DNA of 64,000 nucleotides, taken from assembly GCA_017642855.1 (NCBI GenBank), contig JAEPOO010000001.1:1149072-1213071 (forward strand), in the 5' to 3' direction. Numbering within the stretch: the first letter of the stretch is position 1; each line of letters begins with the position of its first letter. This DNA is from Pseudomonadales bacterium (GTDB lineage: Bacteria; Pseudomonadota; Gammaproteobacteria; Pseudomonadales; Azotimanducaceae). The notes beneath the pieces were generated by a model. It saw only the letters and a program-made list of their open reading frames with translations. It had not been told where the DNA came from and did no database searches. Shown here piece by piece: positions 1 through 9,012 of this stretch. The position numbers and the translations under genes are program-made.

Positions 1-138
1 TCGCTGGTCTTCATATACCTGATTCTCAATGAGGCCATACATCCGGCAACCCTGGGTGGGCTTGTCCTTATTGTGGGAGGGCTCCTCGGGCAGCAGTGGC
101 AACACGCGCTTGAAAATCAGAAATCCGTCCCAACATAG
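1..138 (+). CDS. C-terminal end of an EamA/DMT-type membrane transporter (partial)
   Basis: The first 45 codons are open and end at TAG (136-138); the start lies outside the window. The peptide has a hydrophobic helix, a short loop with Glu-Ala-Ile-His-Pro, a second Gly-rich hydrophobic helix and a polar tail. This is how the last two helices of EamA-type drug/metabolite exporters look, where the motif before the final helix is usually an E-x-x-x-P-x-x-x-x-G pattern. The substrate cannot be guessed. lon begins 5 bases downstream, so the two may be cotranscribed. Confidence 0.55.
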   Translation, partial: SLVFIYLILNEAIHPATLGGLVLIVGGLLGQQWQHALENQKSVPT

Positions 139-143
139 GCAAT

Positions 144-2552
144 ATGAGCCAGCAAGATGATAATCAGGTCCCAAACGGAGCCACCGAATTTATTCCGCGC
201 GATCAAAATGAGGGGACACAACCTCCAGCCAGAACCGACGAGGTCCTGCCTGATACCCTGCAACTGATTCCGCTGACTTCCAGACCTTATTTCCCGGTGC
301 TTATTCAACCGATTGTGGTTGATCAGGACCCATGGGCCGAAGGCATCAAGACGGTCGCTGCGAGCGCCCACAAGCTGGTTGCACTCAACTTCGCCGTGCC
401 CGGCGAAGCCGAGACTCCTCGGCCAGAAGACTGCAAGGATATTGGCGTAGTGTCGAGGATCCTGAGGGTTCACCAGAGCAAAGATAAACTTCAGTTCATC
501 GCGCAAGGCTTACGGCGTGTTCGAATTCGGGAATGGATCAGAACGACACCGCCTTACGTGGTCCGTGTCGATTATCCGGAAGAAACCGCTGACGCGGGCG
601 ATGACCAACTGCGCGCCTACGCAATGTCACTGATCAGCAGCATTAAAGAGCTGATGTCCCTGAATCCTTTGTATAGCGAAGAACTCAAACAGTACCTGAA
701 TCACTTCAGTCCGAATGATCCTTCGCCTCTGACAGATTTCGCCGCTGCCATTACCTCCGCGGATCCCGACGAGCTCCAGGATGTCTTGGAAACTCTGCCG
801 CTGCTCGAACGGATGGAAAAAGTACTTCTGCTCGTTAATCGCGAGCTTGAAGTCGGGCGCCTGCAAGCCAAGATTGCAGAAGATACGCAGGAACAACTGT
901 CGGAACAACAAAGAGAGTTTTTTCTTCGGCAACAGCTGAAAGTCATTCAACAGGAACTGGGTATCTCCAAGGATGATCGTGAATCCGATGCAGATACCTT
1001 TCGCGAGAGACTGGCGGGTAAAGCCGTGCCAGAGCATGCACAGGCACGTATCGACGATGAGCTGCAGAAACTCCAAATCCTCGAGCCAGCCTCAGCAGAA
1101 TATGGCGTCACTCGAAATTATCTCGATTGGGCGACGTCAGTACCCTGGGGCGTGTACTCAGAAGACAGCCTCGTGCTGGATCATGCCAGAACGGTACTCG
1201 ATAGAGACCACGACGGCCTTGATGACGTCAAGAAACGTATCATCGAATTCCTGGCACTGGGCGCCTATAAAGGAGAGATTGCGGGATCCATTTTGTTACT
1301 GGTCGGCCCACCGGGTGTCGGCAAAACGTCGATCGGCAAGTCGGTTGCTGATGCACTGGGAAGAAAATTCTATCGCTTCAGTCTCGGGGGTATGCGAGAC
1401 GAAGCGGAGATCAAAGGGCATCGTCGAACCTATATTGGCGCTATGCCAGGCAAGTTCATACAGGCCCTCAAAGAAGTTGACGTGCAAAACCCGGTCATCA
1501 TGCTAGACGAAATCGATAAGATTGGCGCGTCTTATCAGGGAGATCCTGCCTCGGCCCTGCTGGAAGTCCTGGATCCAGAGCAGAACAGTGAGTTCCTGGA
1601 TCATTACCTGGATCTGAGAGTGGATCTCTCCAAAGTGCTGTTTATCTGCACAGCCAACCAGTTGGACACTATCCCGGGACCGTTGCTGGATCGGATGGAA
1701 ACCATTCGGCTTGCTGGCTACCTCACTTCGGAGAAGCTTCAAATCGCAAAGAACCACTTGTGGCCCAGACAACTGGAGAGGGCAGGCGTCCCTTCCAGCA
1801 AACTGAAGATTACTGATGCCGCGCTCAAGAAAGTGATCGAGGGTTACGCCAGAGAAGCGGGCGTCAGGAACCTTGAGAAACAGTTAGCCAGATTGGTTCG
1901 AGCATCCGTCGTTCAGTTGCTGGATGACGACAGTCGAAAGATATCTATCAGCAACCAACAGGTGGAAGAAGTCCTAGGCGCTCCGGTCTTCAAAAAACAG
2001 AAACCGAGAAAAGGCGTTGGTGTCGTCAACGGACTCGCCTGGACGTCGCTTGGCGGAACCACTCTCGCCGTGGAAGCCTCTCTGGTGCACGACGGCAGTC
2101 GAGGATTTCGTCAAACAGGCCAATTGGGCAGCGTGATGACAGAATCCGCTCAGATTGCTTATAGCTATGTGGCATCAAACTTGGCGGAGCTTGGCATCGA
2201 AGAGACGTTCTTCGACAAGGCCATGATCCACCTGCATGTACCCGAAGGGGCCACGCCGAAAGATGGGCCCAGTGCAGGCATCACCATGGCATCAGCACTG
2301 ACGTCACTTGCATTGAGCAAACCCATCAAAAGAAACATTGCGATGACCGGCGAGCTGACCCTAACAGGCAAGGTCCTGCCGATCGGTGGGGTGAAAGAAA
2401 AGGTCATCGCAGCAAGACGCGCCGGTATCGCGGAAGTCATTTTGCCGATCGATAACGAACGCGACTACGATGAGCTGCCGGACTACCTGAAGGAAGAGAT
2501 CGAGGTACATTTTGCTTCTGACTACAAAGATGTTGCAGCGCTGTTGTTCTAG
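144..2552 (+). CDS. lon: ATP-dependent protease Lon
   Basis: An 802-residue Lon protease, a cytoplasmic ATP-driven enzyme that degrades misfolded and regulatory proteins. In order: N-terminal substrate-binding domain (about 40-240), coiled-coil linker (about 240-340), AAA+ module with Walker A GPPGVGKT near 388-395 and Walker B region MLDEIDK, then the C-terminal protease domain. The catalytic serine is in DGPSAG at about 710; the usual 43-residue spacing puts the catalytic lysine at about 753 in GGVKEK. Slightly longer than E. coli Lon (784). An AGG lies just before the ATG. Its stop overlaps the stop of the converging pyruvate kinase gene by 4 bases, with no terminator visible between them. 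No clpX or hupB neighbours are present. Confidence 0.97.
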   Translation: MSQQDDNQVPNGATEFIPRDQNEGTQPPARTDEVLPDTLQLIPLTSRPYFPVLIQPIVVDQDPWAEGIKTVAASAHKLVALNFAVPGEAETPRPEDCKDIGVVSRILRVHQSKDKLQFIAQGLRRVRIREWIRTTPPYVVRVDYPEETADAGDDQLRAYAMSLISSIKELMSLNPLYSEELKQYLNHFSPNDPSPLTDFAAAITSADPDELQDVLETLPLLERMEKVLLLVNRELEVGRLQAKIAEDTQEQLSEQQREFFLRQQLKVIQQELGISKDDRESDADTFRERLAGKAVPEHAQARIDDELQKLQILEPASAEYGVTRNYLDWATSVPWGVYSEDSLVLDHARTVLDRDHDGLDDVKKRIIEFLALGAYKGEIAGSILLLVGPPGVGKTSIGKSVADALGRKFYRFSLGGMRDEAEIKGHRRTYIGAMPGKFIQALKEVDVQNPVIMLDEIDKIGASYQGDPASALLEVLDPEQNSEFLDHYLDLRVDLSKVLFICTANQLDTIPGPLLDRMETIRLAGYLTSEKLQIAKNHLWPRQLERAGVPSSKLKITDAALKKVIEGYAREAGVRNLEKQLARLVRASVVQLLDDDSRKISISNQQVEEVLGAPVFKKQKPRKGVGVVNGLAWTSLGGTTLAVEASLVHDGSRGFRQTGQLGSVMTESAQIAYSYVASNLAELGIEETFFDKAMIHLHVPEGATPKDGPSAGITMASALTSLALSKPIKRNIAMTGELTLTGKVLPIGGVKEKVIAARRAGIAEVILPIDNERDYDELPDYLKEEIEVHFASDYKDVAALLF

Positions 2553-3952
2553 GGCAGATGTCTGACCTGAATCGCTTCAATACCTGAGCCTGCCAACACG
2601 TCAGAGATCACCACGACCTTGTCGCCGCTCTGCAGCCCCGCTCGATCGAGCAGCACCTCAAAGGCTGTTTGCAATGTCTTTTCAGGATCAGAGCTGAAAG
2701 CCGTCCGATAGGGCGTCAGGTTGCGGTTTAATATCAGCCTGCGGCGAGTCTGGGAGTCATTGGTAAATGCGTAAATGCGTGTTTTGTGCGGGTGGCAGTT
2801 CGTTACATAGTCCGCCATATAGCCGCGTCGTGTAATCACGACAATACCCTGGGCATCCAGTGACTCAGCAAGTTGGACGGCGGAAATTGCCAGGTTCTGC
2901 TTATCGGAAGAAGCAATCAGGTTGTCCGTAAACCCTAGACCCGTCGCCGCCTCTGTCGCCTCTGCAATTTCTCCCAGCTGCTCGACACATCGAACTGGAT
3001 ACTTACCCACGGTAGTTTCACCGGACAACATCACCGCATCGACCTCTTCATAGATCGCGTTTGCCACATCAGTGACTTCGGCTCGGGTTGGAATCGGATT
3101 GTCGATCATGGATTCAAGCAGATGGGTAGCAACGATGACCCTTTTGCCTCGCTCAGCACAAAGCTGCACGATGCGGCGCTGAACATTGGGCAGCTCAGCG
3201 ACGTTGATTTCCACGCCTAGATCACCGCGAGCGACCATGATGCCGTCCGCTTCATCCAGGATTTCTTCCAGATTCTGAACACCAGACTGATCTTCGATCT
3301 TGGCAATGATTTTGATCTTGCCGACCTTGTCACCCATCAGTTCTTTCAGCTCACGGATATCGTCGGCTTCACGCACGAAAGACAATGCGATGAAGTCCAC
3401 CTGCTGCTCGATACCGAAGAGAATGTCTTCTCGATCCTTTTTCGTGATGGCTGGCAGATTGACCCGGATACCGGGCAGATTGACATGACGTTTGCTCTTC
3501 AGAATACCGCCATCAATCACCTTGCAATCCATCGTGCCATTATCGTTTTTCGACAGCACTTCGAAATTGATAATGCCGTTATCAACCGTGATTCGATCGC
3601 CCACATCCACGGTATCAATCAGTTCGTCGTAATTGATGTGGATAGACGACTGCTCAACATCTACGTCCGGGCGAACACTGATGGTGATCCGTGAGCCGTT
3701 TTTCAGCTCGAGATCTCGTGCCAGGTCACCGGTGCGTATCTCGGGACCCTGGGTATCCAACAACACGGCAATGGGAGTGGGGCGTTTTCGATTCAACGTG
3801 CGAATCGATTTGATGACCTCAGCAGAAGCATCATGCTTGCCATGCGACATATTCAAACGCACCACGTCCATGCCCGCCACCGCAAGTTTCTCCAACATAG
3901 GGTAGCTGTCTGTCGCAGGACCGATGGTGCAGATGATTTTGGTCTTTCGCAT
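2549..3952 (-). CDS. pyk: pyruvate kinase
   Basis: A 467-residue pyruvate kinase, the last step of glycolysis: phosphoenolpyruvate + ADP to pyruvate + ATP in the cytosol. The N-terminus (RKTKIICTIGPATDS) is the family start. Active-site stretches are visible: IIAKIED, ARGDLGVE and MLSGETTVGKYP. The alpha/beta C-terminal domain is shorter than in allosteric forms. Length matches bacterial enzymes of 470-480 residues. It stands alone, without gap, tktA or other glycolytic genes. On the minus strand a TATGAT hexamer (3988-3993) lies about 35 bases before the ATG and could be the -10; the -35 is weak. Confidence 0.96.
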   Translation of the reverse strand: MRKTKIICTIGPATDSYPMLEKLAVAGMDVVRLNMSHGKHDASAEVIKSIRTLNRKRPTPIAVLLDTQGPEIRTGDLARDLELKNGSRITISVRPDVDVEQSSIHINYDELIDTVDVGDRITVDNGIINFEVLSKNDNGTMDCKVIDGGILKSKRHVNLPGIRVNLPAITKKDREDILFGIEQQVDFIALSFVREADDIRELKELMGDKVGKIKIIAKIEDQSGVQNLEEILDEADGIMVARGDLGVEINVAELPNVQRRIVQLCAERGKRVIVATHLLESMIDNPIPTRAEVTDVANAIYEEVDAVMLSGETTVGKYPVRCVEQLGEIAEATEAATGLGFTDNLIASSDKQNLAISAVQLAESLDAQGIVVITRRGYMADYVTNCHPHKTRIYAFTNDSQTRRRLILNRNLTPYRTAFSSDPEKTLQTAFEVLLDRAGLQSGDKVVVISDVLAGSGIEAIQVRHLP

Positions 3953-4026
3953 GATAGTGGCCTGAGGGCGCAGTAAAAAAGGCGCTAATCATACCGATTC
4001 GAACAGGGATGTATAGGCGATCGCCG

Positions 4027-5088
4027 CTAGAAAAGCTTCAGCTGCGACTCAGCGGCGATTTTGTTCTCGTCCCGAAACGAAACGCCCAGCCCGAGCAACC
4101 GAATTCCCTGGCCGTTACCCCGTTCCCAGGCCAGCGGCAACAATTCCTGGAACAGGTTCTCGTCCAGTGAAATGGCGCGACGTTCAATGGTTGTCTGGTT
4201 AAAATCTGCAAACTTCAGTTTCACCTGAAGATTTCGAATGTGCCGATCAGCATGTTTCTCTAACCGACGTTGCAATTCACCTAATAGATCGGACATCGCT
4301 GAGACAGCTCCATCGATGTCATTGATGTCCTCAGGAAATGTACGCTCTACACTGACGCTTTTTCGTACCCAGTTCGTCGTTAACTCCCGGTTATCTATGC
4401 CCTGAGAACGCTTGAAGAGCAGGGCGCCCAAACTTCCGAATCGACGGACGCATTCCTGTTCGCCAAGTTCACGGATGTCGTTGCAGGTTTGGAGCCCCTG
4501 ATCACCCAAACGCTTAACCGTCACCTTACCGACCCCGGGGATTTTCTTTAGAGGCAGGTCCCGACAAAACGCTTCGACCTCATCCGGGGTTACCACATAC
4601 TGGCCGTCAGGTTTGTTCTCATCGCTACAGATCTTCGCGATGAATTTATTCGGTGCGATACCAGCGGATGCGGTTAGCTGCAGCTCCTCTCGAATGGCAT
4701 CCCGAATCGCTTCAGCGATCAGGGTGGCGCTACCTTCATGGTGCTCAGCATCTGTCACGTCCAGAAAGGCTTCGTCGAGGGATAAAGGCTCAATGATCTC
4801 AGTGTATCGTTGGAATATTTCTCTGATCTGTCGCGACACCTCCTGGTAGTAAGACATTCTTCCAGGAATGACTTTCAGATCGGGACAGAGCCGTTTCGCA
4901 TAAGCCGTCGCCATGGCTGAATGCACCCCATATTCACGCGCAATGTAATTGCAGGTGGAAATCACGCCTCGGCGATCTGCCGAACCGCCAACCGCCAGAG
5001 GAATATCACGCAGGGATGGATCATCACGCATTTCAACCGCCGCATAAAAGCAGTCCATATCAACATGAATGATTTTTCGCCGGCGCAT
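4027..5088 (-). CDS. dinB: DNA polymerase IV (Y-family translesion polymerase)
   Basis: A 353-residue Y-family polymerase that copies damaged templates at low fidelity. The catalytic palm starts at residue 8 with HVDMDCFYA, giving the first metal-binding Asp; PLSLDEAFLDVT near residue 105 supplies the second acidic pair. Helix-hairpin-helix residues follow (KIPGVGKVT), then the little-finger domain. The C-terminus ends LKLF, in the style of a beta-clamp-binding motif. No clear LexA box was found in the 36 bases before the start, so SOS control is not shown here. Divergent from the small gene at 5125. Confidence 0.96.
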   Translation of the reverse strand: MRRRKIIHVDMDCFYAAVEMRDDPSLRDIPLAVGGSADRRGVISTCNYIAREYGVHSAMATAYAKRLCPDLKVIPGRMSYYQEVSRQIREIFQRYTEIIEPLSLDEAFLDVTDAEHHEGSATLIAEAIRDAIREELQLTASAGIAPNKFIAKICSDENKPDGQYVVTPDEVEAFCRDLPLKKIPGVGKVTVKRLGDQGLQTCNDIRELGEQECVRRFGSLGALLFKRSQGIDNRELTTNWVRKSVSVERTFPEDINDIDGAVSAMSDLLGELQRRLEKHADRHIRNLQVKLKFADFNQTTIERRAISLDENLFQELLPLAWERGNGQGIRLLGLGVSFRDENKIAAESQLKLF

Positions 5089-5124
5089 TACGCCTTATGC
5101 AACCACTGGTTTAGAATTGACGAC

Positions 5125-5499
5125 ATGACACCTGCAGAAATTAAAGACACATTTTCCCCAGCTGTTGACGAGATCATCAACCGTTGTCGGCTGACCGATG
5201 AATTTGTCGACAAGGAGAAGTTCCAGGTACTGATCGCGACAGTTTGGAGCAACGCGGTTCTGGACCCACCAAGATCCGGTCTGACGGAAGATGACTTGCC
5301 TGACCTTCATGACTTTCTGAACACCTATATTGAAGAACTTGTGGGCCCTGGCGAAAGCATCACCTCGTGTTTTGAGTTTATCACCAGCAGGCAGGGTGAA
5401 GCCTCTCTAACGCGTCAGCAGGTCACCGCCAATCACCGAGAATTTCTCAACTATTTCGCTCGCCTGATTCTGCAGGACGGCATCAGGCTACCCGACTAG
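5125..5499 (+). CDS. conserved-looking hypothetical protein, 124 aa
   Basis: An acidic, soluble-looking, mostly helical protein with no signal peptide or membrane segment and no motif I recognise. The reading frame stays open upstream into dinB, but the ATG at 5125 (MTPAEIKDTF) is the only start clear of dinB. No strong Shine-Dalgarno is seen. It is divergent from dinB by 36 bases and its end overlaps the end of the symporter gene by 17 bases. Codon use resembles its neighbours, so it is probably a real gene. No function is proposed. Confidence 0.6.
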   Translation: MTPAEIKDTFSPAVDEIINRCRLTDEFVDKEKFQVLIATVWSNAVLDPPRSGLTEDDLPDLHDFLNTYIEELVGPGESITSCFEFITSRQGEASLTRQQVTANHREFLNYFARLILQDGIRLPD

Positions 5500-6754
5500 G
5501 CTCGCCGTTTACGAATCGATCAACAACCAGGCAGCCAATCAGGTCACCTTCCACGTTGATCGATGTACGAATGGTATCCAACGGCCTCTCGATCACCAGC
5601 AGAATGGCAATAGCCTCAAGCGGAATACCAACCGCGAGCATCACCATCTGCATACCGGACATAGACGCTGAGGGCATCCCTGGCGCGCCGATTGATGCCA
5701 CCATCGCCATCAGGAAAATGGTAAACATCATGACGGTAGAGAGCTCAATGCCGTAAAGATAGGCAAGAAATATCGCCGCCACGGCTTCAAACAGCGCTGT
5801 GCCGTCCATGTTCATGGTCGCGCCGAGAGGCAATACAAAGCTGGATACGCTGTTGTTAACGCCAAGATCGTCTTCTGCTGTGCGCATTGAAATTGGCAGG
5901 GTCGCAGCTGAAGACGAGGTTGAAAATGCAACCATGAGAGGACGGGCGATTTTTCTCAACAGTGTGACTGGTGACGTGCCCGTAGTTATCCACGCAACCA
6001 GCGGCAGAAACACCAGCCCGTGTATCAGCGTGAGGACAACCACCAACAAACCAAATTCAAGCAGCTGTGTCAGAAAAGAGCCGCCTAGACCCGAATCTGC
6101 AGACAGACGAATCGTAAAATCAAACAGGATGGCAAAGATGCCGATCGGCAGCAGACGGATCACCCACTTCAGGATCTGCATAATGATGTGATTCACATCT
6201 TCAACAAAACGAAATACCGGACTGTCCTCCTTGAGCACGAGGACCATGGCGACACCGATCAATAGAGCATTAGTCACGATACCCAGGATATTGAGCTGTG
6301 CGAGCGCAGAGAAAGGATTGGTAAACGCCAGCGAGGCCATCGCCCCTAACACAGCAATAATTGAGTCTGATGAAGGTTCGAGCAATCTGACAGATCCCTC
6401 TAGACTAACGCCTTCCATCGCCGGCGGGTAATCGGTCCAGGGATGAACAAAGAAGACGGCGATGAGCGCCAGAAGAATCGCGAAACCAGTCGTGGTCAGG
6501 TAGTACAGCACGGTAACGCCACCCAATGAACGTAATCGAACCACATTGCCGATAGAGATAATGCCGCCAATCAGGGAGAAGAAGATCATAGGCGCAATCA
6601 ACATCTTCAGCAGAGACAAGAAGGCATTTTTTAATAATGCGATGGTGTCCTCGATGAACACCGTGCCTTCAGGCGCAATGGTCTGATAAATGTGTGCTAA
6701 AACAACCGCAACAACGGCCGCGAGGAACACCTGGAAGGTAAGATTGCGCAACAT
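5483..6754 (-). CDS. dicarboxylate/amino acid:cation symporter (DAACS family)
   Basis: A 423-residue inner-membrane protein with about eight hydrophobic helices and two re-entrant loops, of the GltP/DctA family. These take up glutamate, aspartate or C4-dicarboxylates with Na+ or H+. Visible signatures are the serine-rich hairpin STSSSAATLP and the substrate/cation-binding NMDGTA motif near residue 320, followed by the second hairpin region GAPGMPSASM. The order and spacing fit the family. The exact substrate cannot be settled from sequence. The divergent gene at 6784 starts only 29 bases away, so the two promoters must overlap. Confidence 0.93.
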   Translation of the reverse strand: MLRNLTFQVFLAAVVAVVLAHIYQTIAPEGTVFIEDTIALLKNAFLSLLKMLIAPMIFFSLIGGIISIGNVVRLRSLGGVTVLYYLTTTGFAILLALIAVFFVHPWTDYPPAMEGVSLEGSVRLLEPSSDSIIAVLGAMASLAFTNPFSALAQLNILGIVTNALLIGVAMVLVLKEDSPVFRFVEDVNHIIMQILKWVIRLLPIGIFAILFDFTIRLSADSGLGGSFLTQLLEFGLLVVVLTLIHGLVFLPLVAWITTGTSPVTLLRKIARPLMVAFSTSSSAATLPISMRTAEDDLGVNNSVSSFVLPLGATMNMDGTALFEAVAAIFLAYLYGIELSTVMMFTIFLMAMVASIGAPGMPSASMSGMQMVMLAVGIPLEAIAILLVIERPLDTIRTSINVEGDLIGCLVVDRFVNGEPSRVA

Positions 6755-6783
6755 ACGGGAATCAATTCTATTATTATCCTCGC

Positions 6784-8142
6784 ATGTCAGCCAATCACCT
6801 GGTGCTAGATCTCGACAGCTTCACACCTATTCAGTGTGACGAGCCATTGCGCACGATACTTGGGTACCGATCTGAAGCTGAAATTTTCAGCGACTTCAGC
6901 TCCGTGCCTCATCTACACAATATGAGTTTCCTGCGGCTCTATGAACTTGGTTTACAGGGCAGAGCGGGACAGGTTCGGCTTCTCAATCGTCAAGGCCGCG
7001 TGGCGGGCACCATTCGACAGGTCACAGTCAGCAGTGATCGAAAGAGCATGATGTTGGATGTTGAACCCAACATCGCGGCAAAAGACTCAACCTCACTCCA
7101 TCAACTGGTGTCGTTACAACTGGATGCCAACATGATTATCACCCAAGTTCTAGCGGGTGACGTTGAGCCGAGAGACCTAACAGGACGGGAGTTCAGCAGG
7201 GCGATCGCCCCGATTGGTTGGTCTGGACGCCTGGATGCCATTTACCGTGACCGTTTTCGTAAAGCTGACGTATGTCGCCTGCGGCACCCGACGATACTCA
7301 CTGACGGAAAGCTTTATCGTGGTCAGTGGCTGATGGAAAAATTATCGGTAGACGCCTGGAAAGCAGACTTTTATTCGCTCGAGACGGATGCAACTCATGC
7401 CAACAATCGCATGCTCATTACACTTCGAGGCCAGAGAACAGAGATTGCTATGGATTCCGGCTTGCTGGCCCTGGCACCGGTATCCATGGAATTTTTACCG
7501 CCGAGACTGGAAGACTATCTACTCATGGTGTTGTCGGAAGATAGATCCTGGGTCAGGCGGGTTCTGTGTTGCCCGTATTTACCTGAAGAACATCAGATAA
7601 CCTATCGCATAGCAGGACCTGATGGTGTTGTGCAGGTGTTGCGTCATCGATTACGTGTGCAAAGAGCCGGTCGAGGAATCCAACGTATCGATTCTCATCT
7701 TTCGGTGGTCTCAACTGAAGAAATGGCGATGGTAAGTCTGAAGACGATGGCCATCGCATTCGATCTGAACGCCGAGTCGTCTGATCAGGTGTGTCTCCCC
7801 AACTTTCATCGGCTGGGCCCCAATATCTCCCGCCTGAGGGCTTTGCTCAAAGCTGATGGGTTTTCTGATGACATAACCGTTGCCAGAAAGAAGGCGACAA
7901 ACTGCTCGATTTGCGATCACACAACAGGCCATAGTGACATGCTAGTTCTGTCTCTGGATGACATGACATTAAGTCGAGCCCAACTGCACAGACTGACTCA
8001 CTCCGATAGGAGCATGTTCAACATCGGCAGTGACTCAAACTGGAAATCCTGGTTCGCTGAGCTACACGCCGCAGGCTTTCATCTTTCCATTGGACTTGGA
8101 GACCAAGAACAAGTCACCATTGGCGTTTTCGCGGATAACTGA
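6784..8142 (+). CDS. multi-PAS-like sensory protein without a recognisable output domain
   Basis: A 452-residue soluble protein. Three stretches look like PAS folds: about 1-95 (FTPIQCDEPLRTILGY is a PAS-style opening), about 105-205, and about 235-315, where TYRIAGPDGVVQVL resembles the PAC part of PAS_3 domains. The last 120 residues, with NCSICDHTTGHSD, match nothing I know. I see no HisKA, HATPase, GGDEF, EAL or HTH signature. The gene is followed after 12 bases by a PAS / dead-kinase / receiver protein, so the pair probably forms one signalling unit. The domain reading is inference from faint similarity. Confidence 0.55.
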   Translation: MSANHLVLDLDSFTPIQCDEPLRTILGYRSEAEIFSDFSSVPHLHNMSFLRLYELGLQGRAGQVRLLNRQGRVAGTIRQVTVSSDRKSMMLDVEPNIAAKDSTSLHQLVSLQLDANMIITQVLAGDVEPRDLTGREFSRAIAPIGWSGRLDAIYRDRFRKADVCRLRHPTILTDGKLYRGQWLMEKLSVDAWKADFYSLETDATHANNRMLITLRGQRTEIAMDSGLLALAPVSMEFLPPRLEDYLLMVLSEDRSWVRRVLCCPYLPEEHQITYRIAGPDGVVQVLRHRLRVQRAGRGIQRIDSHLSVVSTEEMAMVSLKTMAIAFDLNAESSDQVCLPNFHRLGPNISRLRALLKADGFSDDITVARKKATNCSICDHTTGHSDMLVLSLDDMTLSRAQLHRLTHSDRSMFNIGSDSNWKSWFAELHAAGFHLSIGLGDQEQVTIGVFADN

Positions 8143-8154
8143 GCTGGGACATTC

Positions 8155-9012
8155 ATGCAGGAGTTACCAGAGACATTACAGTACGCACCGATGCCGCTAC
8201 TGATCGTCAATGATGAAGACATCATCACCACACTCAATGATTCGGCCTCAGTCATGGGTTTTCGAGCTGGCGCGCTTGTCGGCGACTATCTGAACGGTAT
8301 GAGCGAGCCTTTTTGTGAATACCTTCGGTATCAGCCAGCCAGCAATGTTTATCGGTTTCAATTCGAGGGATCAGAGAAACCGTGCAAAGTTACCCCGATA
8401 CAGTTCGCGGAATTGCACTGTCTTTGGCTGCAAGATATTTCCGAAAATCTCGCTCTCGCAGATCAGTTGCGGCAAGTGAAGAAACCAGAGTCCATGCAGT
8501 TCAGGCAGATCAACCAGTTGATCGTGACCGCCATGGGTTACTCAGAGCTGCTGGACGTGGTCATGAGTGACAACGAAGGGTTATCCACCGAGAAGATGTC
8601 TACCGTGAAGCAGTACCAGCTGGAAATTACGCGCAATCTGCGAGCCATTCAGGACCTCATTGATGGCAACCAGGGCGTCGAGAAAAACGGCAGCATTCTT
8701 GTTATTGAACAACACGAGACGCTCGCAGAGCTCATCTCTGAGTTATTGCGAGCAGAAGGCTACAAGGTAACGGCGTTTTCAGATGCCCAATCTGGTTTAA
8801 AGTTCGCCACGATGAACGCGGCCAGCCTGCAAATTGCGATTGTTGACGAAGCGATTGCTGACAAGGACGGAGAAGGTTCGTTGTTGGATGCACTCGAGCT
8901 GGCAGCGCCGGAGCTCCCTATACTTAGGCTTACGGACCAGGGTGAGGGGCAGGGCACGATTCGAAAACCACTGGATTTCAATCGACTGATTCAGGCAGTT
9001 CAGGAAGGTTAA
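8155..9012 (+). CDS. PAS - degenerate histidine-kinase dimerisation helix - receiver domain protein
   Basis: 285 residues. Residues 1-105 look like a PAS domain. Residues about 115-165 resemble the HisKA dimerisation helix of hybrid kinases of the H-D-F-N-N ... G-Y-x-E-L-L type: RQINQLIVTAMGYSELL aligns with it, but the phospho-accepting His is replaced by Arg. No ATPase domain follows. From about 180 comes a receiver domain with its key parts: acidic pocket residue Glu (VIEQHE), phospho-Asp in IAIVDEA, Thr in RLTDQ and Lys in IRKPLD. It can therefore probably be phosphorylated by another kinase but not phosphorylate anything. Its stop overlaps the convergent sirtuin gene by 4 bases. Confidence 0.65.
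   Translation: MQELPETLQYAPMPLLIVNDEDIITTLNDSASVMGFRAGALVGDYLNGMSEPFCEYLRYQPASNVYRFQFEGSEKPCKVTPIQFAELHCLWLQDISENLALADQLRQVKKPESMQFRQINQLIVTAMGYSELLDVVMSDNEGLSTEKMSTVKQYQLEITRNLRAIQDLIDGNQGVEKNGSILVIEQHETLAELISELLRAEGYKVTAFSDAQSGLKFATMNAASLQIAIVDEAIADKDGEGSLLDALELAAPELPILRLTDQGEGQGTIRKPLDFNRLIQAVQEG

Noticed and set aside
4016..4025. GGCGATCGCC palindrome upstream of pyruvate kinase as a regulatory site
   Set aside because: Common restriction-type palindrome; a single copy is not evidence.
5089..5124. LexA box before dinB
   Set aside because: No CTGT-N8-ACAG type match in the gap.
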